Positions 8,352-16,284 of a DNA stretch of 17,394 nucleotides are shown in pieces. The stretch lies in contig LATQ01000245.1 in NCBI GenBank assembly GCA_001017865.1, positions 1 through 17,394 of the forward strand. Reading direction: 5' to 3'. Both the position numbers and the translations under genes were made by a program. The notes beneath the pieces are model-generated. The model worked only from the letters and a program-made list of their open reading frames with translations. It had not been told where the DNA came from and made no database searches. Origin of the DNA: Rhodococcus sp. IITR03. Its GTDB lineage: Bacteria; Actinomycetota; Actinomycetes; Mycobacteriales; Mycobacteriaceae. How positions within the stretch are numbered: position 1 is the first letter of the stretch; each line of letters begins with the position of its first letter.

Positions 8352-10104
8352 GTGTCTCCTGATCCGTCTGTGACCGACCTGATCGACGGCGCGTGCAAGG
8401 TGCTGCGCGCCTACAAGCACGACGAGGTCGCCGACCGCGCCGAACGCAAACTGGCCGACACCGGCCGGCCGACGTCGATCGTGGTGGTGGGGGAGATCAA
8501 GCGCGGCAAGAGTCTGCTGGTCAGTGCTCTCATCGGCCGCAACGGCGCCGCTCTCGACGACGTCGAGCACTCGACCGCCGTCGCAACCCGTTTCGTCACC
8601 GCCACCGACGATTTCCCGGAGGCACCGCCGAATTGGTGTTCCCCGACGGGCGCCGGCGCATCGACCGCGACGAGCTGGGGGAGTGGATCACCACCGGTGG
8701 CCGCTACGTCCAGGACCCGACCGTCGAGGTGCTGCCGGTCGCGGCGGTCGTGGCGATCGCGTCCGAGAAGCTCTCGAACGCGTCGGTCGTCGACACTCCC
8801 GGCATCGGCGGCCTCGACCCCCGGCACGCCGCGATGGCCGCTCACTCCGCCGATCGGGCCGCCGTGCTCGTGCTGGTGTGCGATGCGTCGACCCCGCTGA
8901 CAGAACCGGAGATGCGGTTCCTGCGCGAGAGCGCTGCCGGGGTGGAGAACGTGCTGGTCGTGGTCACCAAGACCGACAAGAACCTCACCCGCTGGGAACA
9001 GATCGTCGCGGAGAACCGCCGCGCCGTCGCGGAACACGTCGGTCGCGACATCCCCGTCGTCGCGGTGTCGAGCGTGCGTGCCCTGGCCGCGACCGCGCTA
9101 CCGCTCTCCCCGGTGCGCGAGCGCAGCCTCGTCTGCTCCGGCTCCCAGGACTGTGGGGATGCTCGACGAGCGGGTCGCCGCCGCACGGCACCGCCCCGAA
9201 GCCGACGCGCTGCGCGTCGCCCTCGACGGGTTGCGACGCATCGAAACCGGAATCAGCGACGAACTCTCCGTCGTGCGCCACGGCGAATCCGCGACCCCGG
9301 ACCTGACCGCCGAGATGGAACGGCTCGAGGGCCTCGAGGACGAGGCGCAGCAATGGGAACAGCACCTGCAGCGCGACCTCACCCTCGCACGGCAACGGGC
9401 GATCACCCGCCTCGACGAGGAGATCGCCCGCGTGCGCGAGGACTGGACGACACGCATCAACAAGTCGTCGATGCAGGTGCTGCGGCGCTCCCCGCAGGTG
9501 TTCACCGCCCAGATCCAGACCGACCTGCTCGACGCGATGGCCACCACCGCGCAGGTCTTCCTCGACGACCTCGAGAAGATCGTCACCGACCTCTTCGACG
9601 ACCCGCAGCAGTGGGAGCACATCCGCGAGATCACCCTCGAGGCGCTGCAGACCGATCCATTGGTGACCGGGGAGGTGGGCTCGAAACGCCAAGGGCTGCT
9701 GGATCCGAGCGTGCTGACGATGGGCATGATCGGCACCACCATGCTCGGCGCGGTGATCGGGGCCGGTGCCATCGCCGGCGTCGCCTGGGTGGCGATCAAT
9801 CTCGGGTTCAAGGCGATGCGCACCGGCAAGACGAACCTGCTGACCTGGCTGCGCGAGACCCTCGCGACCGTGCGGACCGTCACGACCCGCATGCTCGAGG
9901 CCGCGATGGCCACCACCCGCCCGGAGATCGTGCTGCGTCGCCGCAAACACCTCCAGGACCGGATCACCGAGTTGCAGAAGCGTATCGACGAGGCCAAGCG
10001 CGCCGCGCGGGCGGACGCCGCGACCCGCACCGCGAACATCGAACGACTGGAGAAGAACCTGCGCATCACCCGCGCCCGCATCACCCCGATGGAGACGGCT
10101 CTGA
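8352..10104 (+). CDS. Dynamin-like GTPase, IniA-like (about three frame changes)
   Basis: It starts at GTG 8352 and encodes ~584 aa. The G1 P-loop GEIKRGKS is at residues 47-54 (8490-8513) and HSTAVATRF is the G2 region. VVDTPGIGGLD with G3 DTPG is at 8792-8803, and VVVTKTDKN with G4 TKTD is at 8966-8977. LTEPEMRFLRE and the spacing match mycobacterial IniA closely, by family knowledge. A long helical middle follows. Near 9700-9815 is a Gly/Ala-rich hydrophobic segment (MIGTTMLGAVIGAGAIAGVA), the probable membrane-inserting paddle. A coiled coil (HLQDRITELQKRIDEAKRA) ends the protein. The frame changes near 8622 and again, probably twice, at 9100-9155. A TGA at 10102-10104 ends the gene only if one more base was lost near 10095. 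As read, the frame runs on into the next gene. Such proteins bind and remodel membranes. Confidence 0.85.
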
Positions 10105-10115
10105 GGAGGTGCCGC

Positions 10116-11552
10116 ATGAGTGCCCCGCATACCCCACCGCAAGCCGCGCCCGATCCGATGCACCAGCGCATCGACGCGGCCCTGCACCAACTCGCCGCGC
10201 TGAGCGGCGATCTCGTCGCCCACGCCAACCGCATCGGCGCGATCCTGTGGTCGCCGCCGCGTATCGTCGTCGTCGGGCGGCTCAAGGCCGGCAAATCCAC
10301 CCTGGTGAACGCGTTGATCGGGGCGCCGGTCGCCGAGACCGCGGCGCTCGAGGCCACCAATGTCGTCACCGTCTACGAGAACGGTGCGCCCTCCCGCGCC
10401 GACGTGGTGTCCACCGATGGCACCCGCCGACCCGTGCCGCTGGCACTCGGCACCACCGTCGACCTCGGCGTCCCGCCGGAGCAGGTCGCGTACGTGCACC
10501 GCTACCTGCCTCCCATGCGCTGAGCACCATCACCCTCGTCGACACCCCCGGTCTGGCGACACTGACTGTCACCAATGCCGCCGCAACCGAGCGCGCCTGA
10601 TCGACGGATTCGAGCAGACCCGCTCGGCGTCCGTCGACGCCGACGCGGCGGTGTTCCTGTTCGACTCGATGCCGCGCACCGACGAGGTCGAATTTCTGCA
10701 GCGCCTCGGCTTCACTCCGCTGAACACACTCGGAGTGCTGTCGCGCGCAGACGGTTTCGGCCGTGGGGTGCTCGGCAACCGCGATCCGCTCGGACACGCC
10801 GCCGAACACGCGAACGTGCTCGCGCGGCGGTTGGCGGGACAGGTCGGCACGGTGGTGCCGGTCGCCGGGTTGCTCGCGCAGACCTCCCACACCGGTGCGT
10901 TCACCGACGCCGACGCCCGCGCGCTCGCGGCGCTCGACCACTGGCCCCGTTGGCGCTGTCGATCTGCTCGACACGGATCCGGGCGGCGCTGCCGGTGCCA
11001 CGCGACCAGGTGTGGCGACTGCTGGAGCTGATCGGGGAGTACGGGCTCGTGCACGCCCGCGCGCAGGCAACGGGTGGGGCGCACCAGGTCAACCAGTGGT
11101 TGTCCGGGGTGTCCGGCGTCCATCCGCTGCGAGCGGTGCTCGAACAGTCGTTGCGTCGCTTCGCGGTGCTGCACCGCGCCGGCCGGATCCTCGCCGAACT
11201 CGACGCCCTCGTCTATTCGCATCCGGCGCGCGACGCCATCCGGCAGATCGTCTCGGCGCTGCGCACTGACCCGGCGCTGGTGCCGGTGGAGTTGTTGCGG
11301 GCGTTGCGATCTCTGCTGCAGGCCGACCCGAGCGTGCCAGCGGTCGACGAACTGGTCCAGGTGCTGCGCGGCGGCACGATCACCGAGGCGTTGGGGCTGG
11401 AGTCGACGGCGTCACCCGAGCAGATCCGAGCGATGGCGCAACAGAAGCTTGTCGCGGTGCAGGCGCAGACGGTGTCGACGCGGTCTGCGGCGGAGGACAC
11501 GGCGCTGACAGCGCTTGCGCACGCTTACACGGTGATCGTCCGCGGACACTGA
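10116..11552 (+). CDS. Dynamin-like GTPase, IniC-like (several frame changes)
   Basis: It starts at ATG 10116 after an excellent AGGAGGT at 10104-10110, 11 bases past the putative stop of its partner. It encodes ~478 aa, close to the ~490 aa of IniC. The G1 P-loop GRLKAGKS is at residues 54-61 (10275-10298), and ALEATNVVTVYENG is the G2 region. ITLVDTPGLATL with DTPG is at 10541-10552. FLFDSMPRTDEVEFLQRLG and LSRADGFG (an SRAD-type G4, as in IniC) come next. VVPVAGLLAQTSHTGAF is the G5 region, and a helical C-terminus ends TALAHAYTVIVRGH. The frame changes near 10515, 10595, 10950 and 10965-10985. The adjacent, probably co-translated genes suggest hetero-oligomeric GTPases at the membrane. 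It ends 13 bp from the convergent acidic-protein gene. Confidence 0.85.
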
Positions 11553-11565
11553 CCCGGTCGGCGGG

Positions 11566-11928
11566 TTACGCGCCGAGATCGGGCTCGTCGACGTTGTCGG
11601 TGAAGCCGAACGAGGCTGCCTCGTCGTCGGATGAAGCCTCGCCGTTGTCGTCGTCGACAAGGCCGGGGTCGGTTCCACCTGCGCTGTCGAGGTCGGCATC
11701 GGGGTCGAGGGCAGGATCGAGGTCGACAGAGTCGACGGTGACCGTCTCCGGAACGATCTCGTCGTCGTCCGGGACCAACGAGATATCGACCGCGGCAGTG
11801 CCGGGGTCGGTGGCGATGTCGAGCGCGCGCTCCCAGACCTGATCGGGCAGTTCCGGTAGGCCGGCGAGCACATCGATACCGAGCAGCTCCCCCAGTGAGG
11901 GCAGCGGATCGGTCTCATCGCTTGTCAT
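11566..11928 (-). CDS. Very acidic small protein of unknown function downstream of the sigma factor
   Basis: It is intact, 120 aa, with ATG 11928 preceded by an AGAAGGAAGAG purine tract. A longer start at 12009 is possible but has no ribosome site. The N-terminal third (LPSLGELLGIDVLAGLPELP, then DQVWERALDIA) looks helical. The rest is Asp/Glu-rich, with DDDE, DADLD and SSDDEAAS runs. It has a single Arg and no Lys, His or Cys, so it is not a zinc-binding anti-sigma factor. It begins 89 bp after the sigma-factor stop and is probably co-transcribed with it. An acidic partner could occlude the sigma factor as an anti-sigma protein does, but that is only a guess from position. I do not recognise a family. 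Confidence 0.7.
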   Translation of the reverse strand: MTSDETDPLPSLGELLGIDVLAGLPELPDQVWERALDIATDPGTAAVDISLVPDDDEIVPETVTVDSVDLDPALDPDADLDSAGGTDPGLVDDDNGEASSDDEAASFGFTDNVDEPDLGA

Positions 11929-12017
11929 GGGCTCTTCCTTCTTCCCCCGTTGTCCGTCGTCGTCAGGTTGGAGTCGTGCGGGCCCCGGAATGTTCCTGCC
12001 ACGTCCCAATCTACCGG

Positions 12018-12563
12018 TCAGGGATCGAGACCGGCGGGATCGAGGCGGGTGGGATCGAGCAGTTCGACGAGTTGTGCTCGCCCCCGGTTGATGCGGGTCT
12101 TGACCGTCGCGACCGGCACGTTCTGATGCTCGGCGATCTCGGCGTAACTCATCTGGGCGTACTCGCGGAGCACCACCGCGACGCGGAACTGTTCCGGGAG
12201 TTGAGCAAGCGCGTGACGCACCGCATCGGTGTCGACGACGTGATCGGCCGGTCCCGGCACCGTGGAGGCCCGACCGAGGTCGATCTCGTCGTCGGGGATC
12301 TCACGGCGCTTGCGCACGATCGCCAGCGCGGCATTGCTCGCGATGCGGTAGAGCCAGGAGCCGAAGCGGGAGGTGCCCCGGAACTTGTCGAGGTTCTGCC
12401 AGGCGGCGATCAGGGCGTCCTGCAGGGCGTCCTCGGCGTCGTGGCGGTTGCCGGTGATCTGCACACATACCGCCCACACCTGGGTGCGGGACGGTTCCAC
12501 CAGTGCGGCGAACGCGGCGCGGTCGCCGGACCGGCACCGCTCGATCAACTCGGTCTCGTTCAT
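12018..12563 (-). CDS. ECF-family RNA polymerase sigma factor
   Basis: It is intact, 181 aa, with ATG 12563 preceded by a G-rich ribosome site. Region 2 spans about residues 10-87: helix RCRSGDRAAFAALVEP, then DAEDALQDALIAAWQNLDKF, which contacts core enzyme and the -10 element, and SWLYRIASNAALAIVRKRR. Region 4 spans about 114-166: LAQLPEQFRVAVVLREY, with the helix-turn-helix MSYAEIAEHQNVPVATVKTR reading the -35. There is no region 1.1 or 3, as expected for group IV sigma factors. A Pro/Asp-rich tail ends it. A hairpin separates it from the upstream lipoprotein gene, so it probably has its own promoter. Its targets may include the neighbouring Hsp70/GrpE unit, but this is inference. Confidence 0.95.
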   Translation of the reverse strand: MNETELIERCRSGDRAAFAALVEPSRTQVWAVCVQITGNRHDAEDALQDALIAAWQNLDKFRGTSRFGSWLYRIASNAALAIVRKRREIPDDEIDLGRASTVPGPADHVVDTDAVRHALAQLPEQFRVAVVLREYAQMSYAEIAEHQNVPVATVKTRINRGRAQLVELLDPTRLDPAGLDP

Positions 12564-12612
12564 GGCACCCCCATCTGTACGCGGAGTAACCTACCCGGCC
12601 GCGTCGCGCAGC

Positions 12613-12656
12613 GTCCGGTGACCGTCATCGGTGGCGCGCACCGACGTTCACCGGAC
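12613..12656 (-). terminator. Long nested hairpin between lipoprotein and sigma-factor genes
   Basis: GTCCGGTGA (12613-12621) pairs perfectly with TCACCGGAC (12648-12656). Inside it CGGTG pairs with CACCG around a GCGCG loop, giving a long near-continuous stem. It starts 12 bases after the lipoprotein stop. No T-run follows, which is usual for GC-rich actinobacterial terminators. It could instead attenuate read-through into the sigma gene. Confidence 0.5.
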
Positions 12657-12667
12657 CGCGAGGGAGG

Positions 12668-13953
12668 TCAGTTCTCACCCAGGCCCATTTCCTCGGCGCG
12701 GACGAACTTGACGTACTGCGTCGCGACGCGCTGTGGCACGGTGCGCAGGGTGTCGGAATCGGGGTTCTCGTTGCCGATCGAGCGGAAGCCGGACAGTTCG
12801 GCCATGTAGCGGCCGTAGGTCATCAGGCACGCGGCGCTCGGCCCTCGGCGACGTCTCCCGACCAGCAGGTGGTGTTCGGAAGTCCCTGCGTCAGCGAGGG
12901 ATCCTCGACGAGGTCCGGATAGGCCTCCGCCGTGTGTGCTGCGAACGCGTCCTTCAGGACCTCGGCCTCGTCGGGGCCGGCGGTGCGATAGACGACGCTG
13001 TTGACCTTCGCGACACGATCGGTGCCGGTCTGCTCGAACACCACCGGTGTCGGCCGGAGCGGAGTCGTAGTGCAACCAGCCGTCGGGTCCGTAGACCGCC
13101 ATGTCGGAGTTACGCGAGTACTCGCTGTCGACGAATCCCACGGCTCGGGCCATCACCTTGTCCAGATCGATCGGCAGCGAGGCGATCTCGTCGGTGGGGG
13201 TGGCCGGGAACCGGTCGAGCAGTTCGATCTGCCGCTGCACGCCGCGGGTCGCGGCATCGGTGATCCACTCGGTCCCACTGCTGTCGTCGCCGCTGTAGGT
13301 GTAGACGACGAACATGCGCGTGTGGTGAGCGTGCTCAGGGAGATGGTGTCCAGTTCCGGCCAGGAGTGGGTGGTGGCCAGCGTGTCGGGTAGCTCCGGCA
13401 GCGATATCGGGGTTTCCGGACCGGTGGCGAACGGGCCGTCCGCGGGCGCGAGCTTGTACTCGTACAGGGCCTGTGCGGCGCCGGAGGCGTCCTCGGTGGT
13501 GGGGAAGCGCCAGACACTGACACCGAATTCGCGGCTGTCGTCGTCGGTGCTCCGGAAGCTGGTGAAGGCGTTGATGATCGAGAATTCTTTCAGGATCTCG
13601 TTCTCGCTGCCGGAGAAGATGTTGCCCGTGCCGCCGAGGAACACGCCGTTGGTCGATCCGCCGACGGAGAGAGCCGGGTCGACGGTGTGCGGGTGGACGA
13701 CGAACTCGGCGAGTCGCTGGCCTTCCACCGCCGGACCGAAATCCTCGGCCGCCATGCCCAGCGCAACGAAATCGCGCGGCTGGGTGTTGTAGTCACCGGT
13801 ATCCAGCGAGTCGAGATCTACACCGGCAGAGGTCTGTTCGGTCGTGGTCTCGTCGACGACGGTGGCGTCGCTGTCGGAGGAGCAGCCGGCTACGGTGACG
13901 ACGGTGACGGCCGCCAGGGCCAGGGCGAGACGGCCGGTTCGAGGGATGTGCAT
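12668..13953 (-). CDS. Secreted lipoprotein, DUF7373-like, three frame changes
   Basis: It starts at ATG 13953, with AGGAGT at 13968-13963, nine bases upstream. The conceptual protein is ~428 aa. The N-terminus MHIPRTGRLALALAAVTVV is a signal peptide ending in the lipobox VAGC, with Cys24 as the lipid site. The mature part opens with a Thr/Asp-rich linker, then LDSLDTGDYNTQPRDFVALG, typical of a lipoprotein family common in Nocardia and Rhodococcus (DUF7373, from memory). Later segments are MFVVYTYSGDDSSGTEWITD, VMARAVGFVDSEYSRNSDMA and VNSVVYRTAGPDEAEVLKDA. Two Cys (NTTCWSGD and ACLMTYGRYM) may form a disulfide. The frame changes near 13313, 13065 and 12832. It follows the Hsp70 gene by 44 bp, probably in one operon, so it may partner that protein's outer domain. 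Confidence 0.8.
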
Positions 13954-13997
13954 GAGAAGAGGACTCCTGAAGAGGAAGGTATGGGAGGTAAGGCAGG

Positions 13998-15824
13998 TCA
14001 GGCGTTCCAACCGAGTTCGGCGAGCAGTGCTTCGCCGCGCTCCGTCGTCGTCGAGAACTGCGCGACGAGTCCGGTGGACTTGTCGATGACGGTGAAGTAC
14101 GAGTTGCCGCCCGGTGGGTGGTCGTAGTCGGCGATACGCGTGCCGTCCGCCGAGACGATCCTGGTGTTGTCGCTCTTGGCGTCGCGGAGCCGGATGAAGT
14201 TCGAGCGTGCGTACTGATCGTCCCGGTACGCCGACACGGATTCGTAGTCGCTGGGTTCCATGCCCAGCGCCTTCCCGAGGTTGGAGTTGGGGCTGATCTG
14301 GCACCGCACCTGCATGGCACCTTCCGAGGAGAAGCCGGACTTCTCGCACGAACTCGACCCGGTGAGCAACTTGGTCGGCAGCAGTTCGACCACCTCGTCG
14401 GTGCTCTCGCTGCGATAGACCGAAGCCGACGTCGCCGGGGGCGGTGCTCCGGTGTCCGACCTGTCCTCGGCCACAGCGGGGGCGGCTGCGGCGCCGGCCG
14501 TCGCTCCGTCGTCCGCGTCCCCACGGGTGAGTCCGAAGACCGCCCCTGCGGCGATCGAGCACCGCCAGCACGGCGGCCCCGGCGATGAGCAGGGGCCGAG
14601 ACGGTCGTGACCGCTCGGATGTCCGCTCGTCGGTGCCGGGTTCGATTGTGCTGCAGGGGTACCCGGGCGGGGAGCGCCGGGTCGCGGTGCTGCGGGGCGG
14701 GGAGTGTCCGGCCGCAGCACCTCGGTGTCGAGGTCGGCGGCGGGTTCGGTGGTGCGTCCGCCGGCGACGAACCCTGCCGCGCCCTTGGCCACGACGGTCT
14801 TCGGGTCGTCGAGGGTGGCGATGGATCCGAGTTCGGACAGCCGCCGATGCACGTACGGAATCCGTGAGGAGCCGCCGGTCAGATACAGCGCCTGCAGCCC
14901 CGACCGGTCCACCCCGGCATCGCGCAGCACCTGGGCGGCGAGCTGCACGCCTCGGGTGATCTGCGGTTCGATGAGCTGCTCGAACTCGTCGCGGGTGATG
15001 GTGAAGGTCAGATCCGCGCCGTTGCCGGTGACCCGGATCGTCGCCGAGGGATGCTCGGAGAGAAGTTCCTTGGCGCGGCGGATCTGATCGTCGAGGGTGC
15101 GACGGGCATCGAGCCCGTCCGGGGTGCGCAACCACGCCGCCAGATCCGGATCGTCGTCGCGCAGGCGTTCGTCGACCCAGCGGGCGACGGTGGCGTCGAG
15201 GTTCTTGCCGCCGAGGGTGTTGTCGCCGCCGGCCCGGATCACCTCGAAGGTCCATTCGCTCGTCGCGGTGAGTACGGCGATGTCGAGGGTGCCGCCGCCG
15301 AAGTCGAACACCGCGATCGTCGAGCCCTTGACGATCTTCGCGTCGTGCTGACGTGAATAGTAGAACGCGGCGGCGCGGGGTTCGGAGATCAGCGAGACGC
15401 TGCCGCCGAGACCGGCCAGGGACGCGGCGTGCCGCAGCACGTCGAGTTCGCGCTGGGACCAGGCCTCGGGGTGGGTGAGCACGACCTCCGCCGGAGGGTG
15501 GTTGTTGTGCCGGGGCAGCGCCTGGTTGTAGACGGTGCGCAGGACCGAGGCGATGGTGTGGGCGACGGGGACGTCCTGGCCGCGGACCATCACCGACCGA
15601 CGGCCACGTGGGTCTTGGGGTAGGCGACGAACCGGCCGGGTCCACGGTGGCCTGGTTGATGGCCACGTCGCCGGTGGTGATCGCCCCGGTGTGGTCGACG
15701 TACACCGAGGACGGCATGAGGTTGGACGTGTGGGTCAGCGGCAGTGATTCGACCCGGTCCGGCCGATCCGGTGCGCCGCCGACGTGTTGGACGTGCCGAA
15801 ATCGACCGCCAGAACCCAGCTCAT
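13998..15824 (-). CDS. Membrane-anchored Hsp70-type ATPase with extracytoplasmic C-terminal domain (about five frame changes)
   Basis: It starts at ATG 15824 after GAGAGG and encodes ~610 aa. The N-terminus MSWVLAVDFGTSNTSAA is phosphate-1 of the actin/Hsp70 ATPase. VFDFGGGTLDIAVL is phosphate-2 (near 15308-15270) and ALYLTGGSSRIPYVHRRL is the adenosine motif (near 14890). The nucleotide-binding domain ends near 14757 (AKGAAGFVAGG, about residue 356). No beta-sandwich substrate-binding domain follows. Instead there is a Pro-rich linker (RPAAPRPGAPRPGTP), then a ~22-residue hydrophobic helix at about 14527-14597. Finally there is a ~170-residue outer domain with two Cys 15 residues apart (SCEKSG, VRCQIS), ending FSTTTERGEALLAELGWNA. 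Frame changes lie near 15772, 15640, 15597, 14630 and 14550. The ATPase would face the cytosol and the tail the cell wall side. A short GrpE-like gene precedes it. Confidence 0.85.
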
Positions 15825-15927
15825 CTCGATCGTGCCTCTCGAATGCGAACCCATAAAACCTGCATGGACGGTGCGATGACCGTCGCGGACTCTATAGCGG
15901 CGACCGGTCGTCGCCCGGTGGCGGGTG

Positions 15928-16244
15928 TCACGACGCCCCCGGAGCCGGGCACCGCGCCGGCGGAACCTGCACCCGCACCTCGACATAGCGCAGGATCTGC
16001 CCTCGTGACACCAGCCGGGCCGGATCATCGTGGCGACCAGGTTCTCCTCCGCCGGTGCCGCTGCCGGCGTCACCGCCACTGCGCGGTGACGGCTCGGATC
16101 GAACCGTGTCCCGGGCTCGACGGCCAGACGTTCGACGCCCAGCTCGGCGAGTCGTGCGGTCGCGGCGGCGCGCTCGGTCCCGTCCGCTGCGACGTCCGCC
16201 GCCGCGATCAGTTCGTCGATCCGCTCACGGATCTGCGGTGACAT
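15928..16244 (-). CDS. Short GrpE-like nucleotide exchange factor, one frame change
   Basis: The conceptual protein is ~105 aa from ATG 16244, with AAGGG 10 bases upstream. ATG 16262 would add six residues but lacks a ribosome site. The N-terminus MSPQIRERIDELIAAADVAA and a following Ala/Glu helix stand in for the usual coiled coil. GTRFDPSRHRAVAVTPAAAP is the GrpE signature: FDP, then a His and AV. NLVATMIRPG follows. After a frame change near 16018 (one base lost), GQILRYVEVRVQVPPARC gives the closing beta strands. Canonical GrpE is ~180-230 aa, so the long N-terminal helix is mostly missing. It lies 103 bp upstream of the Hsp70 gene, on the same strand. It probably swaps ADP for ATP on that ATPase. 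Confidence 0.75.
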
Positions 16245-16284
16245 CACCTGCTTGCCCTTCATCTCGGATCGGTCGGAGTGGGTG

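Noticed and set aside
8985..10499. 504-codon - strand open frame across both dynamin genes
   Set aside because: It has no recognisable domain, and the + strand carries complete GTPase motifs at the same place.
8352..11552. Programmed ribosomal frameshifting in the dynamin genes
   Set aside because: There are too many changes, none sits at a clear slippery heptamer with a downstream structure, and unrelated genes show the same pattern.
11895..12809. 304-codon + strand open frame opposite the sigma factor
   Set aside because: It is antisense to an intact, textbook ECF sigma factor and shows no family features.
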